A stretch of 59,996 nucleotides of DNA from Prevotella sp. (GTDB taxonomy: Bacteria; Bacteroidota; Bacteroidia; Bacteroidales; Bacteroidaceae): contig JAGAXW010000011.1 of assembly GCA_017847725.1 (NCBI GenBank), positions 1 to 59,996 of the forward strand, written 5' to 3'. Under the pieces are notes generated by a model. That model was not told the origin of the DNA. It saw only the letters and a program-made list of their open reading frames with translations, and made no database searches. The position numbers were made by a program, and so were the translations under genes. This document shows, piece by piece, positions 1 through 8,062 of this stretch (positions are counted from its first letter, which is position 1; each line of letters begins with the position of its first letter).

Positions 1-342
1 CTCCTTGTCACGCTCCTTGTTTCTTCGAATCTTAGCTACCCAGAACTCACGATTCGTCTTCGGAATCTTGCAGCACTCAGAACTCTCGATGTTATCTTCC
101 GTCTTACATCTTACATCAGACATCACCTTGTGTCCATGCCAAAAGCATCCATTCACGAAGATACACGTCCTATATTTCCTCAGCACCAAGTCTGGATGCC
201 CAGGCAATCGCTTATGATTCAGCCTATATCGGAATCCTCTACTCCACAGCCCACGACGCACAATCATCTCAGGCTTCGTGTCCTTCGACCGGATGGCCGA
301 CATATTTTTATGACGTTGTTGTTCGGTGAGTCTGTCAGCCAT
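1..342 (-). CDS. vsr: Vsr-type DNA mismatch endonuclease (3' end cut off by window)
   Basis: The reverse strand reads 114 codons from an ATG at 342 to the window edge with no stop. The N-terminus contains the Vsr block MSAIRSKDTKPE, then GHPDLVL with Asp at residue 51 and NGCFWHGH with His at residue 69; these match the catalytic Asp51 and His69 of E. coli Vsr in position. TNREFW follows later. Vsr nicks T:G mismatches that arise when 5-methylcytosine deaminates, so it normally accompanies a cytosine methyltransferase; the one at 8052-9113 is the obvious partner. The start lies 10 bp after the stop of the upstream nuclease gene, so it is probably the last gene of the same transcript. Where E. 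coli has His64 this protein has Asn. Family identification is firm; the target site cannot be read from sequence. Confidence 0.93.
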   Translation of the reverse strand, partial: MADRLTEQQRHKNMSAIRSKDTKPEMIVRRGLWSRGFRYRLNHKRLPGHPDLVLRKYRTCIFVNGCFWHGHKVMSDVRCKTEDNIESSECCKIPKTNREFWVAKIRRNKERDKE

Positions 343-352
343 ATAGCATCGC

Positions 353-2650
353 CTATCGAGTTTGATAACGAAGAAGTTCCTCACCTTTAAATACAACGGG
401 GGCTCCTTCTTGATAATCGGTGTCTGTATCAAGACGACATTCTGTTAGTATTTTCGCTAGATTAACATCTGGGCTTATCGACACCTCCTCGTCGAACACA
501 AAACAGAAATAGTTACCCTGTGGGTTCGGATATAGTGCTTGACGCATACGTTCCTCCGACATGACTGCGTGGTGATGTACGTGGAATACGCGATACTCGT
601 TCTTGAAATCTTCACCTAACCGATAGAGTATGACAAACTTGATACCGCCTTGCTCCAACTGGCTTCGTTTCATCGTACCAGCACGCTTCAGACCCTTGGT
701 GAATATCCTCACATTGTAGAGGTTCGTACCTTTGTCGTTGGCACCCATTATCCAATTCAGTTGAGCTTCGTCTTTGTAGCACCCGATGAGGAAATTATCC
801 TTCAAATAGCGCTGTACATAATGCAAAGTGAGGAGTGACTCTGGTACAACTACACCCTTTGCCTGCTGTTCCACCTTGGGCAACACAGATTCCGGGTTAG
901 TACCGACAGGACATTTCTCCATATAGAAATATGGGGCCAGCAAGGAAAGTGTTCTCTCGTTCTCGTTGGCGAAGCGTTCTCCGTTGTCTAAGGCCACAGA
1001 GTAATACTCCTGACTTCCAGTTTCTCCGTATGGGGTGTACACTTTGCCCAACAGTTGCTGGAAATTCTGCTGCATAAACTGCTCTGCGTTGACACTCTCG
1101 CGTGGAGTGATGGCATAAAACGAATAGTTGCTGTTTAGTTCGTCTTGAATGTTTTTCCTGAACAATTCCCTAACCTGCACTTTCCATGATGCTTTCGAGA
1201 AAGCATTATTGCGGGCATAGAGCGACAATACGTACAGAAAATTCACGTCATAGTGGGTAATGATCAGAGTATCCCTATCAAACAGTCTGTTCTCAAACTG
1301 ACGTGCATTGAACACAGTCTCACGTCTTCTCAGGTTGTCGTTCTCGAAACTCAGTTTTTTATCTACGAATGCCGAGATAAAGAAATTGGGAATGATGTTG
1401 TAGCCTTCGGTTGTCTCGTCGCGCAGCCAGATGTTCTTGGGATTATCCTTCTGTTTCTTCGCTTCATCGCCTGAGAGGAAGAGGTCAAGGTTCCACTGAA
1501 TCACATTTCTAGCATAGGTGTACTGTTTGTACACTGATTCGTCACCTACAGTCGAACCTATCTTGTAGTATTTGCTGTCACCTATATAATATATCTCCTT
1601 TTGCACCTGCTTCTGCATGGCACCGGGGTATACCAGGTCGGCAAAGGTGTACATGTGGTCCACCCGTTTACCGTCTTTCTGTTCCTTAAGTCCCGATGGA
1701 ATGTCCTTGCTCCCCACCAGTTCGTCGATGATGGCCTCAAAGACGATATTGAAGTTCTGCGCCAGCAAGTATTCTTTCTGATCGTCACGCACATTGATGG
1801 CGTGCGACTTGTCGAAAAAAGCATAGCAGAGTTCCCATAGGCGCAATGCTTTATCAGAGAAATATTTGTATCGTATCTGACGCATACGCACTCGTCCATA
1901 TCCGTCAAGGTAATGTCTGAACTTGGAACCCGTTATCAGCTCGAACCCCATATTGATATTCACGCGGAATCCGTAGTGGTTCGAGATGTAGTTCAGAATA
2001 GAAAAGTAGATGATGAACAGCTCCTCGTCGAAATTGACCTGCTTTTTCTTGTTGACGGGTCGCAGATAGACGGGTACGCCGTCCTGCACGATGGCTTGCG
2101 AGTGGGCGATGGTGCGCCTCCAGTTGATTTTGTTATAGCCTGAGTGGATGCTCTTCAGCACAAACAGCACGTAGTCCTGGTTTTCACGGTTGAAACGTAT
2201 CAGTTCCAGAATGATGTCCAACAGCGTGTCGCTCAGCCGTTGCCGTCGGTTGCCTATCTGTGCGATGTTGCGTTCCAACAGGATGTTCTGGTCGGGATGG
2301 GTCTCACGGTAAATCATCAGCGCCCGGTACACCCATACTGCCAGTTCGCATACAAAACCGCGCTGTGCAGCATTCATCTTGCCGTCCTTGTCGCTCACGC
2401 AGATGATGTCCTCGGGCTTCTCGCCAAAAACCCTATCGTCGTCAACGCCCTCCGTACCTTTTTCCTCCAGTACCACCTTGGGTAGGAAGAAAATGTAGTC
2501 CTTCAGCATGGGAGAATAGACATGACCGACATAGTTGTAACACACGAAACCGTCGCTCGGGCGCCGGTGATACTCTATCAGTCCGTCCGTCACCTGCTCA
2601 CGCTCTAAGACAGCAGGGTCGTAGTAATATCCTTCTATCAGGACCTTCAT
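353..2650 (-). CDS. LlaJI/McrC-like restriction nuclease subunit
   Basis: A 765-residue protein directly behind the McrB-like gene (6 bp gap). I read a PD-(D/E)xK-type nuclease core: Asp331 in RVDHMYTF, then a strand ending in GDSKYYK with Asp358 and Lys360. This is the layout of McrC and of the second subunit of LlaJI-type restriction systems, which cleave DNA when driven by a McrB-like GTPase. The long N-terminal part (residues 1-300) has no motif I can name and may bind DNA or the partner. The C-terminal 200 residues may be a further recognition domain. Together with the 5mC methyltransferase this suggests a GTP-dependent restriction-modification system rather than a stand-alone methylation-dependent McrBC, but both readings are possible. 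Confidence 0.82.
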   Translation of the reverse strand: MKVLIEGYYYDPAVLEREQVTDGLIEYHRRPSDGFVCYNYVGHVYSPMLKDYIFFLPKVVLEEKGTEGVDDDRVFGEKPEDIICVSDKDGKMNAAQRGFVCELAVWVYRALMIYRETHPDQNILLERNIAQIGNRRQRLSDTLLDIILELIRFNRENQDYVLFVLKSIHSGYNKINWRRTIAHSQAIVQDGVPVYLRPVNKKKQVNFDEELFIIYFSILNYISNHYGFRVNINMGFELITGSKFRHYLDGYGRVRMRQIRYKYFSDKALRLWELCYAFFDKSHAINVRDDQKEYLLAQNFNIVFEAIIDELVGSKDIPSGLKEQKDGKRVDHMYTFADLVYPGAMQKQVQKEIYYIGDSKYYKIGSTVGDESVYKQYTYARNVIQWNLDLFLSGDEAKKQKDNPKNIWLRDETTEGYNIIPNFFISAFVDKKLSFENDNLRRRETVFNARQFENRLFDRDTLIITHYDVNFLYVLSLYARNNAFSKASWKVQVRELFRKNIQDELNSNYSFYAITPRESVNAEQFMQQNFQQLLGKVYTPYGETGSQEYYSVALDNGERFANENERTLSLLAPYFYMEKCPVGTNPESVLPKVEQQAKGVVVPESLLTLHYVQRYLKDNFLIGCYKDEAQLNWIMGANDKGTNLYNVRIFTKGLKRAGTMKRSQLEQGGIKFVILYRLGEDFKNEYRVFHVHHHAVMSEERMRQALYPNPQGNYFCFVFDEEVSISPDVNLAKILTECRLDTDTDYQEGAPVVFKGEELLRYQTR

Positions 2651-2656
2651 TCTTCG

Positions 2657-4426
2657 TCAGTCTTGGTTCTCTATCCTAATATTCCATCCGGCATTGTTCA
2701 CGGCATCCATAAACTTGCCAATGTTCCCGATGCCAAACTGTGTCGAAAGGTATATCTTCTCGCCGTTGGATAGTTCAAACTCCGTAGCTCTCTTGTTGCT
2801 GTCGGTGGAGTCTTTGGTGCGAGCATTGTATTCCGCTTCGGTTTCTACCAGATGTTGCACATAGTCCTTCAGCCCCAGCCCGTTCCACGCCTGTGCTATT
2901 GTCTGTGCGTCTGCATCAGGGTGAGCCTCAATGTATAGTCTGAACGCCTCACGGGTCATTTGGGCTTTGTTCAGGTTGTCTGTGCCGTTCACGCGGTATC
3001 TCGACTTGTCCCGCTGACGCTTGGTGTTGGGAGTGGTGTCGGATACCGCCGTCGTGCCATCATCCGAATGTTCAAAAGGAAAGACCTCCAGGTCTTGTAG
3101 GAATTTGATGACCATGTTGGTGTCAACCGTTCCGTCGTGGTGGAAGAACTTACGGAAAGGCAGCAGTTCTCCATCGCTGTCCTTGAACGCTTTGTGGTTT
3201 GTCTCGTTGTCCTTGAAGACATCGTTCCACAGATAGAAGATGACCTTGCTCACAAATGTCTCCACGGAGATTCTGCCGTTTTTGGCTTTTGCAAAGAAGT
3301 AGCCTAATTTCTTATCTTCCGAGTGGGTGGTGCTCTCTATGATAGCGTTGATTGCCTCCAAGAAGCTCCACCAGTCGTATTGGTCGTTGTCAATCTCGAT
3401 GACGTAGTTTTTCTTTGCATCAGCAATAGGCATATACACCCACTCCCAACGGCGCTTAAAGGCAGAGTCGATGGGAAACAGGCTTTGGTCGCTGGTGTTC
3501 ATCGTGGCCCAGATGTGCAGGTTGTTCGGCAAGAGTAACACTTCTCCACTGAGCACTTCCTGCACGATGTCTCTGCCGTCATATAGGCTATTGATGCTTT
3601 CTGCATTCTCGATATCTACTCCTCCAAACAGCCGTTTCAACTGTTTCTGCATGTCTGCGTCAGCCTGAATGGGATAATCGGAATAACCATAATCGTTGCG
3701 GTCAAGCAGTTGAAATAGGTCACCAAAGATTTGAGCACAGTTGCCTCGGTTGATTTCCTCAATCACGAGGAACTGTTTCTTCGGCATGCCACCTTTCGCC
3801 TCGGCAACCTTCTCCCATGCGGCGACGTATGCTTGCAGGAAGGCTTGACAGACGAACTCGTAACTGATGCGTTTCTCTTCTCGTCCTGTTTCTACAGCTT
3901 TGTCTCCGATGACGGCAAGCACGGGTGCGAACTCTGTTGTTGGCTTGTAAGTTCCGACAAATGTCGAATAGTCTGTGTCGGGATGGAAAGTCGTGCGTAT
4001 CACATCCTCGCCCTTCGTCTGCTCTTTAATGATGTGTGACTTGCCAGTGCCAGGTGCACCATAGAAAATTTGCTGTAGAGCTCTTGAACAAATGCCCTTA
4101 TTTGCTTTCTTTTCCTTCCGAGCGTCTATAAAAAGTTTCTTCGCATTAAGATAACATTGATAAAATGCAACAGCATTAGAATACTGATTCTTTCCTTTTT
4201 GATTATAATCTATATATTGTTGTAGTTTGTTTAATCTCTCCACAACAGAATTAAACTCCTCTGGATCATCAAAATCCAATATGGACAAATCGCCTCTATT
4301 GGGAAACAATAAAGTCAAGCATTCGTTGATGCGTTTGAAATCGCTATAATTGTTTGCACTATTGGGATTACGTGTACATTTTAAGAGAAATTCTCTATAT
4401 AGTTCTATTTGTTTATCTCTGTCCAT
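2657..4426 (-). CDS. McrB/LlaJI-like AAA+ GTPase restriction subunit
   Basis: A 589-residue AAA+ protein. Walker A is GAPGTGKS near residue 121; Walker B and the McrB-family signature follow in the stretch LVIEEINRGNCAQIFGDLFQ, and MNTSDQSLFPIDSAFKRRW holds the sensor-1 Asn and the arginine finger region. In this family the motor hydrolyses GTP and pulls DNA towards the McrC-type nuclease encoded next. Residues 1-115 are AT-rich and lysine-rich without a recognisable domain; the C-terminal 110 residues look like a small separate domain. The base composition changes near position 4080, between the N-terminal part and the motor, which suggests a mosaic origin. The gene has its own promoter-like sequence, so mcrBC-vsr may be transcribed apart from the upstream genes. 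Confidence 0.88.
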   Translation of the reverse strand: MDRDKQIELYREFLLKCTRNPNSANNYSDFKRINECLTLLFPNRGDLSILDFDDPEEFNSVVERLNKLQQYIDYNQKGKNQYSNAVAFYQCYLNAKKLFIDARKEKKANKGICSRALQQIFYGAPGTGKSHIIKEQTKGEDVIRTTFHPDTDYSTFVGTYKPTTEFAPVLAVIGDKAVETGREEKRISYEFVCQAFLQAYVAAWEKVAEAKGGMPKKQFLVIEEINRGNCAQIFGDLFQLLDRNDYGYSDYPIQADADMQKQLKRLFGGVDIENAESINSLYDGRDIVQEVLSGEVLLLPNNLHIWATMNTSDQSLFPIDSAFKRRWEWVYMPIADAKKNYVIEIDNDQYDWWSFLEAINAIIESTTHSEDKKLGYFFAKAKNGRISVETFVSKVIFYLWNDVFKDNETNHKAFKDSDGELLPFRKFFHHDGTVDTNMVIKFLQDLEVFPFEHSDDGTTAVSDTTPNTKRQRDKSRYRVNGTDNLNKAQMTREAFRLYIEAHPDADAQTIAQAWNGLGLKDYVQHLVETEAEYNARTKDSTDSNKRATEFELSNGEKIYLSTQFGIGNIGKFMDAVNNAGWNIRIENQD

Positions 4427-4480
4427 AATATTTGTTACTTATGAGTTTTAAATTTTGATTTTATTTCCAACTTATAGTTT

Positions 4481-4510
4481 CAAAAATAATAATAGACTTA
4501 ATTACACAAA
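4481..4510 (-). promoter_or_regulatory. Putative promoter of the McrB-like gene
   Basis: On the minus strand TTTG (4510-4507) is followed after 18 bp by TATTTTTG (4488-4481), which fits the Bacteroidetes -33/-7 pattern. Transcription would begin near 4475, about 50 bp before the McrB-like start. It lies within the fossil methyltransferase sequence, so it may have arisen when that gene was lost. Confidence 0.45.
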
Positions 4511-4581
4511 TGCCAAAAACTATCAGAGATCCATCCGCATCCTGCAAACAAATCAATTAATGTATATTTCTTCTTTGCCAT
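4498..4581 (-). pseudogene. Fossil N-terminus of a second C5-cytosine DNA methyltransferase
   Basis: A 27-codon reading frame starts MAKKKYTLIDLFAGCG and then runs into unrelated sequence and a stop. IDLFAGCG is motif I (the AdoMet-binding loop FxGxG) of C5-cytosine methyltransferases placed at the usual distance from the start Met. No other methyltransferase motif follows before the McrB-like gene at 4426, so the rest of the gene appears deleted. LlaJI-type systems normally carry two cytosine methyltransferases, so a lost second one is biologically reasonable. A 16-residue match could in principle be chance, but the motif, its position and the neighbours agree. Confidence 0.65.
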
Positions 4582-4604
4582 TTGCTATTTCTGATTTATC
4601 AACA

Positions 4605-4652
4605 TTTGAGTTACCCATTAAGTGTAAGGGAGTTACCCATTAACTCAAATGG
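4605..4652. repeat. Short direct and inverted repeats after the caspase-like gene
   Basis: GAGTTACCCATTAA occurs at 4608-4621 and again at 4630-4643, 22 bp apart. TTTGAGTTA (4605-4613) is also the inverse of TAACTCAAA (4641-4649), and CCCAT/ATGGG (4636-4652) can pair. The block lies just behind the stop of the caspase-like gene and could be a weak terminator or the scar of the deletion that removed the second methyltransferase. Confidence 0.5.
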
Positions 4653-4661
4653 GAACTATAC

Positions 4662-5315
4662 TTATAATGATGTATCAACGAGTATGTCATTAATTACTAA
4701 GGAACCATCTCCTTTGACTACCAGATTATCCCGATTAGTTTGGAATAACTGCCTCTGAAACGCATCCAAAGATTCATTATATATAGCATTGTCGTATGAG
4801 AGTTCCAAATCTGCCTTAGACTCATTTACAGTTTTACCAGAAAGAAACGCTGAGATAAAAGACGTTACAATCTCAGTAGTAACATCATCTATTCCATAGG
4901 GACAATTCGCATAGTCGGTATATCCTACAAATGCTTTTGCATTGTTAGCCATTATAGCATCAGCCAAATCATTGCCATTCAAGCATGAAAAGGTATATAT
5001 AAGTGCATTTGAGAATACGTAATAATTCTCAGTTGTCGTTACCACATCTTCATCAGCAATTCTAAAACTGTCTGCCTTACCATGACCATACCAGAAACAC
5101 AGAAAGGGTTCGCTATTAACAAGCGACATTTTCTCTGAAAGATTTTGCTTTGTAATAGAATCTGACAGATATGTGTTGTTTACTGAAACAATATCTTCAT
5201 GAGCAACAGTGTATTGCTCCAGCAATTGAATTGTGGAATTTTTCATCATCACAAAAAGTTCTGCAATGTCACACGATTCAGAGTCATCTGCAAGAATAAC
5301 TGAATTTAATTTCAT
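4662..5315 (-). CDS. Small caspase-like (clan CD) putative protease
   Basis: A 217-residue protein with no family I can name, but with the marks of the caspase/CHAT/gingipain fold: a strand ending in WYGHG (His78), then 33 residues later a strand ending in TFSCLNG (Cys111), followed by LADAIMANNAKAFVGY, the helix-and-strand pattern that in CHAT and C25 peptidases follows the catalytic Cys. No signal peptide or membrane segment is present, so it should act in the cytoplasm. Its ATG overlaps the stop of the receiver gene by 4 bp, which indicates translational coupling and a joint role. I infer that it is the effector of the kinase/receiver pair, perhaps cutting a cellular protein when the system is triggered. 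The fold call is fairly sure; proteolysis and substrate are inference. Confidence 0.7.
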   Translation of the reverse strand: MKLNSVILADDSESCDIAELFVMMKNSTIQLLEQYTVAHEDIVSVNNTYLSDSITKQNLSEKMSLVNSEPFLCFWYGHGKADSFRIADEDVVTTTENYYVFSNALIYTFSCLNGNDLADAIMANNAKAFVGYTDYANCPYGIDDVTTEIVTSFISAFLSGKTVNESKADLELSYDNAIYNESLDAFQRQLFQTNRDNLVVKGDGSLVINDILVDTSL

Positions 5316-5917
5316 TCCTTCCGCATATTATTAGTAAATAATTCTGTGGCAAGACTCAAGACGCCCCGTGTAGTCTCTTTTCCGAACTCATCTTGTTTGC
5401 GTATAGAGGCAAGAATTTCGTTCAGCGTATATACTTTGTCTCCAGAGCGCATATAGGGTTTATTCCTTTTTTCTTCACTCTGTTTCAATATCCATTTCTC
5501 CATCACTGAACGGATGTCGTTTTGTATCCGATCGTATGCATTACTGATTGCAGCAAGGAGTTCTTCAGTAGTAGCATCTTTAGGAACACAACTGAAGGCA
5601 TGGCCTTTAAACATCTTGCTTGCCTCAACGGCATCAATAGTTGCGCCAGTAAAGACAATCACCGGAACCAAGACGGAAATACTATCTATATCATTGAGCA
5701 CATCCGTTCCTTGCAAAGAACTACTATTGAATTTCCAATCGAGGATGACAACTATATTATGGTCGAGATGGCCTTTAATATATGACAAACCATCGGCCGG
5801 CTTTTCAAAACACTGAATATCGTCAACATCGTCCCTGACATCATCAAGAAACGCGTCTTCCTTCATTTTTGCATCATCGTCTATATAGACAATGGTTAAA
5901 TTCATTTTCTTTTCCAT
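5312..5917 (-). CDS. Receiver-domain response regulator without DNA-binding output
   Basis: Residues 5-120 form a receiver domain: acidic pocket Asp13-Asp14-Asp15 after strand 1, phospho-acceptor Asp60 in VVILDWKF, Thr90 in IVFTGAT and Lys113 in VPKDAT. The remaining 80 residues are helical, carry charged stretches and do not resemble any known DNA-binding output domain. The gene starts 3 bp after the stop of the kinase gene and overlaps the caspase-like gene by 4 bp. Without a DNA-binding domain it is more likely to pass the signal by protein contact, with the caspase-like protein the nearest candidate. A free-standing regulator that dephosphorylates or buffers the kinase is an alternative. 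Confidence 0.85.
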   Translation of the reverse strand: MEKKMNLTIVYIDDDAKMKEDAFLDDVRDDVDDIQCFEKPADGLSYIKGHLDHNIVVILDWKFNSSSLQGTDVLNDIDSISVLVPVIVFTGATIDAVEASKMFKGHAFSCVPKDATTEELLAAISNAYDRIQNDIRSVMEKWILKQSEEKRNKPYMRSGDKVYTLNEILASIRKQDEFGKETTRGVLSLATELFTNNMRKE

Positions 5918-5920
5918 ATA

Positions 5921-8062
5921 CTAATGTATTAATGGTATAACAATCTTAAAAGTAGCACCCGTAGGTTTGAACTCGTTGGGTTCAAGGGTAATTGTACCTT
6001 TTATAGAGTCCAATCTGGTACGTATAATATATAGTCCCAAGCCTGCTCCTCCCAAATCGGCAGTTGTTGTATAGAACACGTCGAAAATCCTGTCACGGCT
6101 TTCCTCTGGGATACCAGGTCCGTTATCTGAAAACAGCATGACAAGATTATCTTTATCCCTATAAACAGAACACTTGATTCTCTTGATTTCTGTATTGCGC
6201 AGTGCCTTAACAGAATTGTCAATCAGGTTGCCAAACATATCTTGAAAAGCTTTTTTGTTATATGACAATTCAAAGTCGTCTTCAACTACATATTCTGCTT
6301 TTATGCTCTCTTCTTCAAAAAGAAATCTGTACCTGTCTTCAAATAATTCTTCTATTGCTTCTTTGATACTAAAGAACTCAAACGTAGAATCATCTTCTGC
6401 ATAACTTAACATGAAGTTCATAGCCTTGGACAAATTATTCATCTCGTCAAAAACCCGTCGAGCATGCTTTACGGACTTGTCGTATTTTTGTCCTAAAGGT
6501 ATCCATTTGGCGACAAATTCAGCAGAACGTTTGATGATACCAATGGAAATCCGGAGAATATGAGATATCTGTCCAGCATAAGCCTGCAGAGAGACCAAAC
6601 TGAACATTATATTTTCTTGCTGCCGCTTATCTTCTTCCAATTTTTCATAGTCCTTGGATGAAGCGGAAACACTCTCTTTTATCGAACCAAGTCGTGATGT
6701 GATTTCCTCCAACTCTGCTTCAACCTCTGGAGAAGCAAAAAATGCTTGGCTTTTTATTCGGTTTATTTTTTGCTTAATATTTTCAATATCTCCATCAGCC
6801 TTCTTTAACCGCTCGGCATTTTTTTGTTTCTTAGAGTCTTTTTCATGCTTTAAATAAAGCTCAATCTGGTGAATCTGATCGATGACGAATGCTTTTAAAG
6901 CTGTCCATTCTTTATTGTCTACGAAATCTTGTCTATTCGTGGAATCCTTTATTTCCGGATTAAGCTCGTCCTTAATATCTACCCACCCTATAATGTCTCG
7001 TGTACTCAGTTTCTCAAAAAAGCCAGACCAACGGCGTTTGTCTATGCCAAATAAGTCTTTTTGTTCATCTCGGCTGGACTTGTATTCAGCAAAAGGAGTA
7101 GCAATGATGCTATCCCGATATACTTTAACGCCATCTATACGATCTTCTTTTGTAAAATGTTTCTTCCCTTCTTGGTCGTAATAATAAATGGTAAATCCGA
7201 TAGGTCCAAACACTTCTGCTTCTTTTTCCTTGACAAGAAGTTTTCCTTTTTCTTCCTTTAAATACTCTTGATAGTACTTGCCTTCATTCTCATCGTATCG
7301 ATAGTGCAATATAAAGGATAAAGTAGCCTTAGCCAAAACTACACTTTCCACAGACTTGTTATCATAATCCTTGTATTCGGGTACATGAAAACATATACCA
7401 AATGGATATTTGACATTTTGAGTCGGTCTGACAATTTTTGAAAGTTCACGATAGGCACGAATAACGTCTCTTTCAAGCCAAACATCATTTAACGCTGATA
7501 TCTCTAATCTTGTTCCTTGGACACCAATCTCCGCAGGCTCTGTCCAATACTTATTATCAATATCGGTAAACAATTTCTGTTCTTCTGGAGAATCTTCAAA
7601 ATTTAACTTTAGCTGTCGGTCTTCTTCCTCAGAATATTTAGTCCAGTCAGTCTCCAAGCAATGCCATACCGATGAGCCTTTCTTTTTGGTTTTCATCACC
7701 AACTTTCCACCGAGTTTGTCAACGGCAAAACGGCCTACTCCCTTTTTACCAGCGACAACACGATTGTAGGGTGCAGGGGACACTCTCTTCCTTCTTTTGC
7801 TACTAGTTCCAATTACCATCCATTTATCTCGGATATCAGCAAAAGCCATCCCCATACCATTGTCCTCTATGATGATACGGCTCTGATTTGATAAAGGATT
7901 CAAATGCTCAAATGTAACATCCACTTTTTCTGCATTGGCATCATAGCAATTTTTCACGAGTTCGAATAAAGCCGTGATTCTATCTGTTATCAGCTCTCTC
8001 CCCAACAAACGGAAGGTACTGACATCAAATTTGAAACGTAATGTAGAAGGATTATTCTCCAT
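5921..8062 (-). CDS. Double-GHKL protein: MutL/MORC-like ATPase fused to a histidine kinase
   Basis: 713 residues carrying two separate GHKL ATP-binding modules. The first (about residues 15-190) has ELVKNCYDAN, IIIEDNGMGM and GKKGVGRFAVDKLG, as in MutL/Hsp90/MORC ATPases. A middle region of about 200 residues and a coiled coil (about 400-480) follow. Then comes a DHp-like helix with QISHILR, in which His501 is the likely phospho-acceptor, and a C-terminal catalytic domain with FGNLIDNSVKAL, FSDNGPGIPEE and GAGLGLYIIR. There is no membrane segment, so it senses something in the cytoplasm. MutL/MORC-type ATPases linked to restriction-modification operons are known; a fused histidine kinase with a receiver partner is less usual. 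The start overlaps the methyltransferase stop by 11 bp, tying it to that gene. Confidence 0.85.
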   Translation of the reverse strand: MENNPSTLRFKFDVSTFRLLGRELITDRITALFELVKNCYDANAEKVDVTFEHLNPLSNQSRIIIEDNGMGMAFADIRDKWMVIGTSSKRRKRVSPAPYNRVVAGKKGVGRFAVDKLGGKLVMKTKKKGSSVWHCLETDWTKYSEEEDRQLKLNFEDSPEEQKLFTDIDNKYWTEPAEIGVQGTRLEISALNDVWLERDVIRAYRELSKIVRPTQNVKYPFGICFHVPEYKDYDNKSVESVVLAKATLSFILHYRYDENEGKYYQEYLKEEKGKLLVKEKEAEVFGPIGFTIYYYDQEGKKHFTKEDRIDGVKVYRDSIIATPFAEYKSSRDEQKDLFGIDKRRWSGFFEKLSTRDIIGWVDIKDELNPEIKDSTNRQDFVDNKEWTALKAFVIDQIHQIELYLKHEKDSKKQKNAERLKKADGDIENIKQKINRIKSQAFFASPEVEAELEEITSRLGSIKESVSASSKDYEKLEEDKRQQENIMFSLVSLQAYAGQISHILRISIGIIKRSAEFVAKWIPLGQKYDKSVKHARRVFDEMNNLSKAMNFMLSYAEDDSTFEFFSIKEAIEELFEDRYRFLFEEESIKAEYVVEDDFELSYNKKAFQDMFGNLIDNSVKALRNTEIKRIKCSVYRDKDNLVMLFSDNGPGIPEESRDRIFDVFYTTTADLGGAGLGLYIIRTRLDSIKGTITLEPNEFKPTGATFKIVIPLIH

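Noticed and set aside
5-390. Two plus-strand frames at the window start
   Set aside because: Both are antisense to the truncated vsr gene, which has catalytic residues in the right places.
4662-8062. Detocs (defensive two-component system)
   Set aside because: Detocs kinases carry TPR repeats and the effector is a receiver fused to a nucleosidase-like or other domain. Here the kinase has a MutL-like ATPase and the effector candidate is a separate caspase-like protein.
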